A stretch of DNA of 64,000 bases from an uncultured Oscillospiraceae bacterium (GTDB taxonomy: Bacteria > Bacillota > Clostridia > Oscillospirales > Oscillospiraceae): the NCBI GenBank assembly GCA_947169975.1, contig CAMVRT010000009.1, positions 1 to 64,000 of the forward strand, in the 5' to 3' direction. Of this stretch, positions 8,178 to 16,996 are shown piece by piece. The stretch's first letter is position 1, and each line of letters starts with the position of its first letter. The position numbers and the translations under genes are program-made. A model generated the notes under the pieces. It searched no databases and was not told where the DNA came from. It saw only the letters and a list, made by a program, of their open reading frames with translations.

Positions 8178-9487
8178 TTTGCCAGCACCTCCTTCACGAT
8201 GGCAATGGCCCGATCCATTTCGGCCTTGGTGGCCTTCTCGGTGGCGCACCACAGCACGCCGCCCTCGATGGGCAGGCCGCCCAGGATGCCGGCCTTCTCC
8301 AGAGCGGAGAGGACCTCGTCGGTCCGGGGCAGGGTGGTGACGAACTCATGGAAGAACTCGCCGGTGTAAACCAGATCCACACCGTCGATGGCGGTGAGGC
8401 CGCGGCACAGGTAGTGGGCCTTGGCCATGGACTGGCGGGCCACCTCGGCAATGCCGTCGGGACCCATGGCGGCCATGTACACGCTGGCGGTCAGGGCGCA
8501 CAGAGCCTGGTTGGAGCAGATGTTGCTGCTGGCCTTCTCGCGGCGGATGTGCTGCTCGCGGGCCTGCAGGGAGAGGACATAGGCGCGGTTGCCGTCGTGG
8601 TCCACCGTCTCACCGACGATGCGGCCGGGCAGCTTGCGCATATGCTTGGTGGTGGTGGCCATGTAGCCCAGGTACGGACCGCCGAAAGCGATGGGCATAC
8701 CCAGAGGCTGGCCCTCGCCCACGGCCACGTCTGCGCCGCAGTCGAAGGGAGTCTTCATGATGCCCAGAGCGATGGGGTTGCAGCCCATGACGTACATGGC
8801 GCCGGCGGCGTGGACCAGAGCGCCGATGGCGTCGGCGTCCTCCAGCTGGCCGAAGAAGTTGGGCTGCTGGACGTAGAAGGAGGCCACGTCGGCCGTCAGC
8901 ATCTCACGCAGGGCTTCCATGTCGGTCTTGCCGTCCTTCATGGGCACCACGCGCATCTCGTCACCGGTGCCGAAGCAGTAGGTGCGGATGGTGTTGATGG
9001 TGTCGGGGTGAGCGGCGGCGCTGACCAGGGTCACGCGGCGCTTGCGGTCACGGCACATGGCGGCGGCCTCGGCGGCAGCCTCGGCACCGTCGTACATGGA
9101 GGCGTTGGACACGTCCATGCCGGTGAGCTCGCAGATCATGGTCTGGTACTCAAAGATGGACTGCAGCACGCCCTGGCTCATCTCGGCCTGATAGGGGGTG
9201 TAGGCGGTGAGGAACTCCTCTTTGTTGGGAACGGTCTTGACGATGCTGGGGGTGTAGTGATCGTAGGCGCCGGCGCCGCGGAGCACCGTGGGAAACACGG
9301 TGTTCCGGGCGGCCATGGCGGATACGGCACGACTGACCTCCAGCTCGCTCATCCCCTCGGGGATGTCCAGCGGGCGATCCAGGTACATCTCGCGGGGCAC
9401 GTCGCGGTACAGGTCACGGAAGTCCTGCATCCCGATGGCCCGCAGCATCTCCTGACGCTGCTCGCCGGTGGAAGGTACATAGCTCAT
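8174..9487 (-). CDS. gcvPA: Glycine dehydrogenase (decarboxylating) subunit 1
   Basis: The N-terminal-type half of the split P protein, 437 residues, beginning MSYVPSTGEQRQEMLRAIG. Typical family stretches include YTPYQAEMSQGVLQSIFEYQ (broken here as YTPYQAEMSQGVLQ) and VSNASMYDGAEAAAEA. It assembles with GcvPB, which carries the PLP lysine. It lies 12 bp downstream of gcvH and is translationally coupled to gcvPB. Confidence 0.95.
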   Translation of the reverse strand: MSYVPSTGEQRQEMLRAIGMQDFRDLYRDVPREMYLDRPLDIPEGMSELEVSRAVSAMAARNTVFPTVLRGAGAYDHYTPSIVKTVPNKEEFLTAYTPYQAEMSQGVLQSIFEYQTMICELTGMDVSNASMYDGAEAAAEAAAMCRDRKRRVTLVSAAAHPDTINTIRTYCFGTGDEMRVVPMKDGKTDMEALREMLTADVASFYVQQPNFFGQLEDADAIGALVHAAGAMYVMGCNPIALGIMKTPFDCGADVAVGEGQPLGMPIAFGGPYLGYMATTTKHMRKLPGRIVGETVDHDGNRAYVLSLQAREQHIRREKASSNICSNQALCALTASVYMAAMGPDGIAEVARQSMAKAHYLCRGLTAIDGVDLVYTGEFFHEFVTTLPRTDEVLSALEKAGILGGLPIEGGVLWCATEKATKAEMDRAIAIVKEVLAK

Positions 9488-9499
9488 GGTTTTCCTCCG

Positions 9500-9877
9500 T
9501 TAGCCCTCGGTGGCGCAGAAGGCCTCGTAAGCGGTGGCGTCCAGCAGCTCCTCGGTGCCGGTGACGTTCTCAACCTTGATGATCCAGGCGCCGTAGGGAT
9601 CCTGGTTCAGCATCTCGGGGGCGTCCAGCAGGTCCTCGTTGACGGCGCACACGGTGCCGGTGACGGGGCTGACCAGATCGCTGACGGCCTTGACGGACTC
9701 CACATCGCCGAAAGCCTCGCCGGCGGTGCACTCGTCGCCCTCCTGGGGCAGGTTGATGAACACCACGTCGCCCAGAGCGTCCTGGGCAAAGTCAGAGATG
9801 CCGATGACGGTGACGCCGTCTTCCTCGCGGATCCACTCGTGGGACTGGGAATACTTCAGCTCAGCAGGAAAGTTCAT
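9500..9877 (-). CDS. gcvH: Glycine cleavage system H protein
   Basis: The lipoyl carrier that shuttles the aminomethyl group between the P, T and L proteins. It has 125 residues, normal length, beginning [16 protein letters not shown]. The lipoylation lysine is K63 in [11 protein letters not shown], and the downstream [17 protein letters not shown] is characteristic. Lipoate attachment genes are not in the window. It lies between the GcvT-SHMT fusion gene and gcvPA. Confidence 0.95.
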   Translation of the reverse strand: MNFPAELKYSQSHEWIREEDGVTVIGISDFAQDALGDVVFINLPQEGDECTAGEAFGDVESVKAVSDLVSPVTGTVCAVNEDLLDAPEMLNQDPYGAWIIKVENVTGTEELLDATAYEAFCATEG

Positions 9878-9922
9878 AATGTTACCTCCAGATTATAATG
9901 TGTTTTGGATTTGTTCGGTTGA

Positions 9923-12571
9923 TTAGAAGCCGACCTTGGCGGCAAACTCCTCCAGCGCGGTCTCGAACTCGTCGTCGGAGAAGCAGTACTTCATCTCCGT
10001 GAAGTTGCTGCGCAGGCGGATGACGTCCTCCTTGACTTCCTTGCCCCGCAGGATGCAGTCGGCCATGATGGCGGCGAGCTGCTCAAACTCCTTCTTGCCG
10101 AAGCCGAAGCGGGTCATCTCGCTCATGCCCATGCGCAGGGCGCCGGAGGCGGTGAAGCCCTCCTCGTCCGGGGTGGCCTGGTAGTTGACGATGATGTTGT
10201 TGCGCTCCAGACGCTCGGCGATCTCGGCACCCTGGGCATAGCCCACGGAGACGATGACCTGGTGGGTCTCGGTGTAGTCGATGGCGGGATCGCCGCACAC
10301 GTTGAGACCCTGGGCCTTCAGGCACTTGGCGAAGTACTTGGCGTTGTCGATGATGGCCTTCTGATACTCGTCCTTAAAGTAGTTCATCTCATAGGCCGCC
10401 ATCAGCAGACCCAGCTGGGTGCCCAGGTGGTGGTTGGACACGCTGCCGGGGAAGGCGCGGCGCTCGATGGTCTCCCACAGGCCGTACTTCAGATCGTCTT
10501 CCTTGTAGTTCACAGCCACGACACCGCGCTGGGGACCGAAGAAGGTCTTGTGGGTGGAGCCGGTAACGATCTCGGCGCCCTCGGCGAAGGGCTGCTGGAA
10601 GTAGGGACCAACCAGACCCAGCACGTGGGCCATATCGTACATGATGGTGGTGGGGATCTTCTGCTCGTCCACGAACTGGCGGATAGCAGCCACGGGCTCC
10701 TTATGCAGCACCATGCTCTTGCCGAAGATGATGAACTCGGGGCGGTACTTCTCGATAACCTTCTTGGTCTCCTCCACGTCGATCTTGAAGATGTTGTCCT
10801 TGCAGACGGGGAAGTTCACCACGGCACTGCGCTCGGTGACGGGATCCACGGCGATGTAGTCGTGGAGAGCGCCCATGGGCTGAGCGGACAGGTGGCCGCC
10901 CTTGATGATGTGGTTGTTCAGCACGTAGCCAAGGCGCTTGGCGTCATGCTTGCGGTCCAGGCGGTTCTTCCAGTCCATCAGAGCGGAGAACACGGTCATG
11001 TTGGACATCTGGCCGCTGATGACGCGGGTCTCCACCTCGGTGCAGCCGAAGTACTTGCGCAGCTCCTCCACAGCCAGCTGCTCCACCTCGTCGATGAACT
11101 TGGTGCCCTGATAATAGAAGATGTCCTTGTCATAGAAGGGAACCACCTTCTTGTGCTCGGCGTAGCGGCAGGAGGGATCGGAGGAGCACAGCAGCTGCAC
11201 GGCGCGGCTGGGAGTGTTCTCGGAGGGGATCAGGTTGATGCACTGCTTCTGACGCCAGATGTGGTTCTCCTCGGCCTTGCGCAGCAGCTCCAGAGCGCGG
11301 ATGGGACGCTCGTCGGTGCTGATCTCGCGCTGATGCAGCTCCACACCGTAGATCAGGGGACGGGCATAGGGGGGCGCGGTGACGCTCATGTGGCGGGCGG
11401 GGATGGCGGCCTTCAGGCGCTTGCCGCGGATGTCCACCTCCACAACGTCGTCCACCAGCACGTCGCTGGCGATGTAGCAGGTGCCGATGGCGCGCTTGGC
11501 GATCTCGTCGGTGATGACGGTCTCCAGGCCCTCGCCCTCGGACTTGTAGTAGGGCACCATGGTGCCGCTGGTGACCCAGCCGATCTGCTCGTCACCGCGG
11601 AAGATGGGCATGCCGGCGCGCATGACGCCGCGGTCCAGCAGGACGATGGGCTTGATGACCTTGGGCAGGTCCTTGAGATCGGAGAAGTCGCGGTTCTGGA
11701 TGCGCTTGAAAGCGGCGCTCTGCTTCTCCAGCGGAGCGCGGCCGACAAACTGGCCCTTGCGCTCGGAGAAGCTGACGGCAAACTTGGCCAGAGGCACGGC
11801 AAAAATGGGCATGGGCACGCCATCGGGATCGACGCCCATCTCATGGCCGTACAGAGGCATACCGGCCTCCAGACGCAGGGTGTCGCGGGCACCCAGACCG
11901 GCGGGCTTGGCGCCCAGCTCGATCAGGCGGTTCCACAGCCAGGCGGCGTCCTCGGAGCGGACAAACACCTCATAGCCCAGAGGCTCGCCGGTGTAGCCGG
12001 TCTTGGCCACGTGGACGAGATGCCCCTCGAACTCCAGAGTGTTCAGGGCGTTCTTCATGGGCTCGGTGACGGCCACACCGCCGGCAAGGGTCATCAGCAG
12101 CTCCTTGCTCTTGGGACCCTGGACGGCGATGGAAGCCCAGTCGGCGGTGATGTTGGTGATGGTGACATTGAACTTCTCGGCGATGGGCAGCAGGTGAGCA
12201 AGATCCTTGTCGGTGTTGGCGGCGTTGACCACCAGCAGGAAGCGCTCGGCCTCGTAGCGGTACAGGTAGGCGTCGTCCACGGCGCTGCCATCCTCGGCGG
12301 GGATAATGCAGTACTGGGCCATGTTCAGATCCAGCGCCTCCACATTGCTGCTGAGCACATGCTGCAGGAAGGCCACCCGGTCGGGACCGTCGATCAGCAG
12401 ACGGCCCATGTGGGACACATCGAACAGAGAGCAGAAATGGCGGGTATACAGGTGCTCGGCAACGATGCCGGTGGGGTACTGGACGGGCATTTCCCATCCA
12501 CCGAAATCCACCATGGTGGCGCCTGCCGCCACGTGGACATCGTAGAGCTGTGTGCGCTTCAGTTCACTCAT
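9923..12571 (-). CDS. gcvT: Fused aminomethyltransferase (GcvT) - serine hydroxymethyltransferase-like protein
   Basis: An 882-residue single open frame with two enzyme domains. Residues 1 to about 405 are GcvT (T protein), including DFGGWEMPVQYP, SLFDVSHMG, the catalytic-type aspartate in VDDAYLYR (about D100) and the folate-domain stretch LEAGMPLYGHEM. Residues about 425-882 are a serine hydroxymethyltransferase fold, with INLIPSENTPS (447-455), the aspartate of YDMAHVLGL and the PLP lysine K675 in GSTHKTFFGPQRG. GcvT releases ammonia and makes methylene-tetrahydrofolate from glycine; SHMT uses it to make serine from a second glycine. Fusing the two would couple 2 glycine to 1 serine. It is the first gene of the gcv operon. 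Activity of the SHMT half is inferred from retained motifs. Confidence 0.88.
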   Translation of the reverse strand: MSELKRTQLYDVHVAAGATMVDFGGWEMPVQYPTGIVAEHLYTRHFCSLFDVSHMGRLLIDGPDRVAFLQHVLSSNVEALDLNMAQYCIIPAEDGSAVDDAYLYRYEAERFLLVVNAANTDKDLAHLLPIAEKFNVTITNITADWASIAVQGPKSKELLMTLAGGVAVTEPMKNALNTLEFEGHLVHVAKTGYTGEPLGYEVFVRSEDAAWLWNRLIELGAKPAGLGARDTLRLEAGMPLYGHEMGVDPDGVPMPIFAVPLAKFAVSFSERKGQFVGRAPLEKQSAAFKRIQNRDFSDLKDLPKVIKPIVLLDRGVMRAGMPIFRGDEQIGWVTSGTMVPYYKSEGEGLETVITDEIAKRAIGTCYIASDVLVDDVVEVDIRGKRLKAAIPARHMSVTAPPYARPLIYGVELHQREISTDERPIRALELLRKAEENHIWRQKQCINLIPSENTPSRAVQLLCSSDPSCRYAEHKKVVPFYDKDIFYYQGTKFIDEVEQLAVEELRKYFGCTEVETRVISGQMSNMTVFSALMDWKNRLDRKHDAKRLGYVLNNHIIKGGHLSAQPMGALHDYIAVDPVTERSAVVNFPVCKDNIFKIDVEETKKVIEKYRPEFIIFGKSMVLHKEPVAAIRQFVDEQKIPTTIMYDMAHVLGLVGPYFQQPFAEGAEIVTGSTHKTFFGPQRGVVAVNYKEDDLKYGLWETIERRAFPGSVSNHHLGTQLGLLMAAYEMNYFKDEYQKAIIDNAKYFAKCLKAQGLNVCGDPAIDYTETHQVIVSVGYAQGAEIAERLERNNIIVNYQATPDEEGFTASGALRMGMSEMTRFGFGKKEFEQLAAIMADCILRGKEVKEDVIRLRSNFTEMKYCFSDDEFETALEEFAAKVGF

Positions 12572-12636
12572 ATTTTTCCTCCTTGCGTTCCGCGAGTTTT
12601 TCCCCTGTGGGGACTACGCGTAATTTCACGCCCTCT

Positions 12637-12666
12637 ATTATATAGGACAAGTATGCAAGAAGTAAA
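12637..12666 (-). promoter_or_regulatory. Promoter of the glycine cleavage operon
   Basis: On the minus strand TATAAT (12637-12642) is preceded after 18 bp by TTTACT (12661-12666), a 4-of-6 match to the -35. The leader to the fusion gene start is about 60 nt. It carries no recognisable tandem glycine riboswitch, so control of the operon is not evident. Confidence 0.55.
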
Positions 12667-12736
12667 GAGCGAAATGGCAGACTTTTTATTTTGTTTTCCC
12701 CGCTAATGCGGTAAAAATCTATTCCCGCCCTGTTTC

Positions 12737-13567
12737 CTACGTCCGGGAGGAAAATCGCGCTCCCGGCGGCACGGAGGCGGTCACAAAGGCGTTGCCGCCC
12801 ACCACGGCGCCGTCCCCGATCACGGTGTCGCCACCCAGAATGGTGGCGCCGGAATAGACGGTCACGCCGTTGCCCACCGTGGGGTGGCGCTTGCGGGAGG
12901 CACCCTTCCGGCCGGAGCGGGGAGACAGGGCGCCCAGCGTCACGCCCTGGTAGAGCTTCACCCCCGCCCCGATGACGGCGGTCTCCCCAATGACCACGCC
13001 GGTGCCGTGGTCGATAAAAAAGCGCGGCCCGATTTCCGCCCCGGGGTGGATGTCGATGCCGGTGCGGCTGTGGGCATGCTCCGTCATCATCCGGGGCAGC
13101 AGAGGCACGTCCAGCCGGTATAACTCGTGGGCCGCGCGGTAGACAAACACGGCGTACAGACCCGGGTAGGCCAGAATGATCTCCTGACGGCTCCGGGCGG
13201 CGGGATCGCCGTCATAGAGGGCCTCCACGTCACTTAAAAGCAGGGACTGCACCTGGGGCAGCGCCCGGGTAAAGGCGCGGATCACCCCTTCGCTGTCCCG
13301 GCCGCCCGGCAATACGGCTGCCAGCTGACGGTCCAACCGGTGCTCGATGCGGCCCAGCATTGCCTGGGCATATGCCTCCGGGGTCTGCGTCAGCAGGGCG
13401 CGGTCGCCCCAGAAAGCGGGGAAGAACAGAGCGCGCAGATCGTCCAGCAGGCGGATGAGCCCCTGCATATCCGGCAGACGCTGCCGGGCGCCGTACAGCG
13501 GAGCGGGGGAGGCCGACATTCCCTTTGCCAGCCGTGCCGCCACGGACGGGATATAATCTTTGTTCAT
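12737..13567 (-). CDS. cysE: Serine O-acetyltransferase
   Basis: CysE acetylates serine with acetyl-CoA, the first step of cysteine synthesis. The 276-residue protein has the N-terminal helical domain (YRAAHELYRLDVPLLPRMM) and a left-handed beta-helix of hexapeptide repeats, with the active-site stretch TGIDIHPGAEIGPRFFIDHG and GVTLGALSP. It resembles the Gram-positive/EpsC type with an extended N-terminus. RBS GGGAGG lies upstream of ATG 13567. It sits next to the glycine-to-serine operon, so its substrate serine could be supplied by the fused GcvT-SHMT (inference). Candidate -10 ATTATA (13597-13602) has no good -35. Confidence 0.9.
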   Translation of the reverse strand: MNKDYIPSVAARLAKGMSASPAPLYGARQRLPDMQGLIRLLDDLRALFFPAFWGDRALLTQTPEAYAQAMLGRIEHRLDRQLAAVLPGGRDSEGVIRAFTRALPQVQSLLLSDVEALYDGDPAARSRQEIILAYPGLYAVFVYRAAHELYRLDVPLLPRMMTEHAHSRTGIDIHPGAEIGPRFFIDHGTGVVIGETAVIGAGVKLYQGVTLGALSPRSGRKGASRKRHPTVGNGVTVYSGATILGGDTVIGDGAVVGGNAFVTASVPPGARFSSRT

Positions 13568-13630
13568 GGAATTATCCTCCCTGAAATTGCTGCTCCATTA
13601 TAAGGTGAGGAGCGGGAGGAGGTGCATAAA

Positions 13631-13663
13631 GAAAGAGAACGCCCCGGGGGGACGTTCTCTTTC
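13631..13663 (-). terminator. Terminator of the feo operon
   Basis: An 11-bp stem (13631-13641 with 13653-13663) is extended by GC pairs in the loop. It lies 20 bp beyond the stop of the small Cys-rich gene and upstream of cysE, so it separates the feo transcripts from cysE. Confidence 0.7.
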
Positions 13664-13682
13664 TTTTGGAACAAGAAGACCG

Positions 13683-13871
13683 TTATGAACGGTGACACTG
13701 ACCGTGCGTGGCGCATCCGCTGCAGCCGCCTCCGCATCCGCCGCAGCTTCCGCCGCAGGCGTGGCGGCCGGCGCGCTTGTCACGGACGATCTTGCGGATC
13801 ACCAGAGCGATCACCGCCGTCAGGAGGGCGGCCACCAGCAGGGTGCCCCAGTTGGCGCTGAGCCACAGCAT
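13683..13871 (-). CDS. FeoB-associated Cys-rich membrane protein
   Basis: A 62-residue protein beginning MLWLSANWGTLLVAALLT, with one transmembrane helix (residues about 8-28), a basic stretch (RKIVRDKRAGRH) and a tail of closely spaced cysteines (CGGSCGGCGGGCSGC). Small proteins of this form follow feoB in many Firmicutes and are thought to assist ferrous iron passage or bind metal at the cytosolic face. The start at 13871 follows AAGGAAGTG. It lies 32 bp after feoB. A longer frame reaching 14108 is a shadow of feoB. Confidence 0.8.
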   Translation of the reverse strand: MLWLSANWGTLLVAALLTAVIALVIRKIVRDKRAGRHACGGSCGGCGGGCSGCATHGQCHRS

Positions 13872-13903
13872 GCCGATCACTTCCTTTCTGAAATAAGGGG
13901 GAA

Positions 13904-16399
13904 TTACTTGACCTTGACCTGGGAGGTCAACTTGGTGGCCTCCTTGTAGGGGCGGAACAGCAGGTACACGGTCAGCACCACGATGACAGCGGCCACGATG
14001 ACGCCGATGATGCTGGCGCTGCCCACGAACAGGTTCCAGATCTGATAAACGCACAGGGCCACCAGATAGGCGAAGATGCACTGATAACCGATGGCAAACC
14101 AGGTCCACTTGCGGTTGTTCATCTCACGCTTGATGGCGCCGATGGCGGCGAAGCAGGGGGCGCACAGCAGGTTGAAGATCAGGAAGCTCATGCCGGAGGC
14201 GGACGTGAACTGGCGAGCCAGCTCGCCCCAGACGGACAACTCGCCGCCGCCGTACAGGGTGCCCATGGTGGCCACGATGTTCTCCTTGGCCACCAGGCCG
14301 GTGATGGAGGCCACGGCGGCCTGCCAGTTGCCCCAGCCCAGAGGCGCGAAGATCCAGGCGATGGCGCTGCCCACGCGGGCCAGGATGCTCATGCTGATCT
14401 CTTCCTCCTCCAGCATGCCGAAGGAACCGTCCACCCAGCCGAAGCGGGAGAGGAACCAGATGACGATGGTGGACAGGAGGATGATGGTGCCGGCCTTCTT
14501 GATGAAGGACCAGCCGCGCTCCCACATGCTGCGCAGCACGTTGCCCAGCGTGGGCCAGTGGTAGGCGGGCAGCTCCATGACGAAGGGGGCGGGCTCGCCG
14601 GCAAACATCCTGGTCTTCTTCAGGATGATACCGGAGATGATGATGGCGGCCAGACCGATGAAGTATGCACCGGTGGAGACCCAGGCGCTGCCGCCGAAGA
14701 TGGCGCCGGCGATCATGGCGATGAAGGGCACCTTTGCGCCGCAGGGGATGAAGGTGGTGGTCATGATGGTCATGCGGCGGTCGCGCTCATTTTCTATGGT
14801 ACGCGAGGCCATAACGCCGGGGATGCCGCAGCCGGTACCGATCAGGATGGGGATGAAGCTCTTGCCGGACAGGCCGAAGCGGCGGAACACGCGGTCCAGC
14901 ACGAAGGCGATACGGGCCATGTAGCCGCAGGCCTCCACGAAGGCCAGCAGGAAGAACAGCACCAGCATCTGGGGCACAAAGCCCAGCACGGCGCCCACGC
15001 CGGCCACGATGCCGTCCAGGATCAGACCCTTGAGCCAGTCGGCGCAGCCGATCTTGTCCAGCAGGCCCTCGATGAGCACGGGGATGCCGGGCACCCACAC
15101 GCCGTAGTCGGCGGGATCGGGCTCGTCAAAGCCCTTCTCCTCGAAATAAGCGATGGCGTCGGTGAAGGTAATGTCGTCGGTCTCGACGCCGTCCTTTTTG
15201 GGAATATCCGCGGCGTCAAAGTAGACGGTAATCTCGTTCTGCTCCAGGGTCTCCTCGTCCTCCACGGTGTAGGAGACCGACCGCTCGTCGGGGGTAAAGG
15301 CCTTCATCTGGGCCAGGAAGGCGTCGGCGTCAAAGTCCTCGGCCTCGGTGTCGATGCCCATGAAGGCGTCGGCTGCCTGGATGGCGGCGGTGTAGTCGTC
15401 GGCGGTCTCGTTATATGCCTTGGAGCCGATGCCCAGCAGGTGGTAGCCGTCGCCGAACAGGCCGTCGTTGGCCCAGTCGGTGGCGGGGGCGCCCACGCCC
15501 ACCATGGCGATCCAGTAGATCAGGAACATCACCAGGGCGAAGATGGGCAGGCCCAGCCAGCGGTTGGTGACGATCTTATCGATCTTGTCGGAGACGGACA
15601 GCTGTCCGGCAGCCTTCTTCTTATAGCTGGCCTTCAGGATGTCCGCGATGTAGAGGTAGCGCTCGTTGGTGATGATGGACTCGGCGTCGTCGTCCAACTC
15701 GGTCTCGGCGGCCTTGATGTCCTCCTCGATATGTGCCAGCTTGTCGGCGGGGATGTTCAGCTGGCTGAGCACCTTGTCGTCCCGCTCGAAGATCTTGATG
15801 GCGTACCAGCGCTGCTGCTCCTCCGGCAGACCGTGGACGGCGGCCTCCTCGATGTGGGCCAGGGCGTGCTCCACCGGGCCGGAGAAGGTGTGCATGGGCA
15901 CGGTCCTGGTGCCCTTGGCAGCCTCGATGGCGGCCTCGGCGGCGGCCATGACGCCGTCACCCTTCAGGGCGGAGATCTCCACGATCTTGCAGCCCAGCTG
16001 GCGGCTCAGCTCCTTGGTGTTGATGGTGTCGCCGTTCTTCTTGACCACGTCCATCATGTTGATGGCCAGCACCACGGGGATGCCCAGCTCGGTCAGCTGG
16101 GTGGTCAGGTACAGGTTGCGCTCCAGGTTGGTGCCGTCGATGATGTTCAGAATGGCGTCGGGCCTCTCACCGATCAGGTAGTTGCGGGCCACCACTTCCT
16201 CCAGAGTGTAGGGGGACAGGGAGTAGATGCCCGGCAGGTCGGTGATGATGACGCCGTCGTGCTTTTTCAGGCGGCCTTCCTTCTTCTCCACGGTGACGCC
16301 GGGCCAGTTGCCAACGAACTGGTTGGAGCCGGTCAGGGCGTTGAACAGCGTGGTCTTGCCGCTGTTGGGGTTGCCGGCAAGGGCGATTCTCAGATCCAT
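13904..16399 (-). CDS. feoB: Ferrous iron transporter FeoB with long TM1-TM2 loop insertion
   Basis: FeoB is the GTP-gated inner membrane Fe(II) permease. The 831-residue protein has the N-terminal G domain with G1 GNPNSGKT (9-16), G3 DLPG (54-57) and G4 NMMD (114-117), a helical GDI-like region to about 270, then the membrane domain with the two Gate motifs (RRFGLSGKSFIPILIGTGCG and FIPCGAKVPFI). Between the first membrane helix (about 283-301) and the VPGIPVLIEGLLD helix lies an acidic insertion of about 110 residues (324-436) absent from the E. coli protein. It is preceded by two feoA genes; a dyad and a terminator lie in the feoA-feoB gap. Confidence 0.95.
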   Translation of the reverse strand: MDLRIALAGNPNSGKTTLFNALTGSNQFVGNWPGVTVEKKEGRLKKHDGVIITDLPGIYSLSPYTLEEVVARNYLIGERPDAILNIIDGTNLERNLYLTTQLTELGIPVVLAINMMDVVKKNGDTINTKELSRQLGCKIVEISALKGDGVMAAAEAAIEAAKGTRTVPMHTFSGPVEHALAHIEEAAVHGLPEEQQRWYAIKIFERDDKVLSQLNIPADKLAHIEEDIKAAETELDDDAESIITNERYLYIADILKASYKKKAAGQLSVSDKIDKIVTNRWLGLPIFALVMFLIYWIAMVGVGAPATDWANDGLFGDGYHLLGIGSKAYNETADDYTAAIQAADAFMGIDTEAEDFDADAFLAQMKAFTPDERSVSYTVEDEETLEQNEITVYFDAADIPKKDGVETDDITFTDAIAYFEEKGFDEPDPADYGVWVPGIPVLIEGLLDKIGCADWLKGLILDGIVAGVGAVLGFVPQMLVLFFLLAFVEACGYMARIAFVLDRVFRRFGLSGKSFIPILIGTGCGIPGVMASRTIENERDRRMTIMTTTFIPCGAKVPFIAMIAGAIFGGSAWVSTGAYFIGLAAIIISGIILKKTRMFAGEPAPFVMELPAYHWPTLGNVLRSMWERGWSFIKKAGTIILLSTIVIWFLSRFGWVDGSFGMLEEEEISMSILARVGSAIAWIFAPLGWGNWQAAVASITGLVAKENIVATMGTLYGGGELSVWGELARQFTSASGMSFLIFNLLCAPCFAAIGAIKREMNNRKWTWFAIGYQCIFAYLVALCVYQIWNLFVGSASIIGVIVAAVIVVLTVYLLFRPYKEATKLTSQVKVK

Positions 16400-16422
16400 A
16401 ACAAACGTTCCTTTCTCTCTCT

Positions 16423-16438
16423 GTTAGCAGATGCTAAC
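16423..16438. promoter_or_regulatory. Operator-like dyad upstream of feoB
   Basis: GTTAGCAGATGCTAAC is a perfect inverted repeat with 7-bp arms and a 2-bp centre, in the 89-bp gap between feoA and feoB. It shares GTTA..TAAC half-sites with three dyads at the feoA promoter. It may control a second start for feoB. A possible -35 (TTGAGA, minus strand) lies in the terminator T-tract just upstream, but the matching -10 is weak. Confidence 0.5.
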
Positions 16439-16448
16439 CCTATTTCTC

Positions 16449-16473
16449 AAAAAACGGAGGGGGGACCCCTCCG
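16449..16473 (-). terminator. Intrinsic terminator between feoA and feoB
   Basis: On the minus strand an 8-bp GC stem (16466-16473 with 16455-16462) with a 3-nt loop is followed by six T residues (16449-16454). It lies 16 bp after the feoA stop and should reduce read-through into feoB, giving more FeoA than FeoB mRNA. Confidence 0.75.
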
Positions 16474-16488
16474 GCGCGGGGGTGAATA

Positions 16489-16716
16489 TTACAGCTCCAC
16501 TTCGATCATCTCGGCGTCTGCCTTGCGGATGGACAGCTCGTAGCCCCGCACGGTGACCTCGATGGGATCGCCCAGGGGCGCCACCTTGCGCACGTAGACC
16601 TCCACGCCCCGGGTAATGCCCATGTCCATGATGCGGCGCTTGACGGCGCCCTCACCGTGGAGACGGACCACCTTGCAGGTGTGACCGATGTTGACCTCTC
16701 TCAGGTTGGTGTTCAT
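16489..16716 (-). CDS. feoA: FeoA family ferrous iron transport protein
   Basis: A 75-residue SH3-like FeoA protein: MNTNLREVNIGHTCKVVRLHGEG, then KRRIMDMGITRGVEVYVRKVAPLGDPIEVTVRGYELSIR (a typical FeoA pattern). FeoA binds FeoB and is needed for Fe(II) uptake. The start is ATG 16716 behind GGAGGAAAG. A long upstream extension of this frame lies antisense to no gene but runs through the preceding feoA in another frame and is rejected. Thirty bp separate it from the upstream paralogue. Confidence 0.9.
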   Translation of the reverse strand: MNTNLREVNIGHTCKVVRLHGEGAVKRRIMDMGITRGVEVYVRKVAPLGDPIEVTVRGYELSIRKADAEMIEVEL

Positions 16717-16745
16717 ATGCTTTCCTCCTCCTTGCTCTGTGTGGT

Positions 16746-16958
16746 TCAAACCATGATTTTCTGGGCCATTTCGCGGCTGATGGCGATGCGGGACTCCTTC
16801 ACGTTCACGATCACGTTGCCGTTCAGTGTGGAGACCACCGTCACCGTACCGCCCACCACGAAGCCCATGTCCTCCAGGTGCTTCTTGACCTCCGGCAACC
16901 CGCCGATGCGGCGGATCACGTTTTCCTCGCCTGCGTTTACCAACGTCAGCGGCATCAT
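16746..16958 (-). CDS. Second FeoA family protein
   Basis: A FeoA paralogue of about 70 residues: MMPLTLVNAGEENVIRRIGG, then HLEDMGFVVGGTVTVVSTLNGNVIVNVKESRIAISREMAQKIMV. The LEDMGFxxG and SRIAISREMA stretches are FeoA hallmarks. Start choice is uncertain: ATG 16958 has GGATGTGA 8 bp upstream; a GTG at 16970 is also in frame. Tandem feoA genes ahead of feoB occur in many clostridia. It is the first gene of the iron-regulated operon. Confidence 0.88.
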   Translation of the reverse strand: MMPLTLVNAGEENVIRRIGGLPEVKKHLEDMGFVVGGTVTVVSTLNGNVIVNVKESRIAISREMAQKIMV

Positions 16959-16996
16959 CCCAGCGCTCACATCCTCTCGTCCTGTGAAAAATATTA

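Noticed and set aside
5436-8369. A 977-codon open frame on the plus strand opposite lpdA and gcvPB
   Set aside because: It is antisense to well-supported genes and codes for low-complexity Gly/Val/His/Ala-rich sequence without domains, as expected in high-GC DNA.
10262-12706. An 814-codon plus-strand open frame opposite the GcvT-SHMT gene
   Set aside because: Shadow; low-complexity translation.
12572-12736. Glycine riboswitch ahead of the gcv operon
   Set aside because: The leader is only about 60 nt and lacks the conserved tandem aptamer elements; only a promoter is visible.
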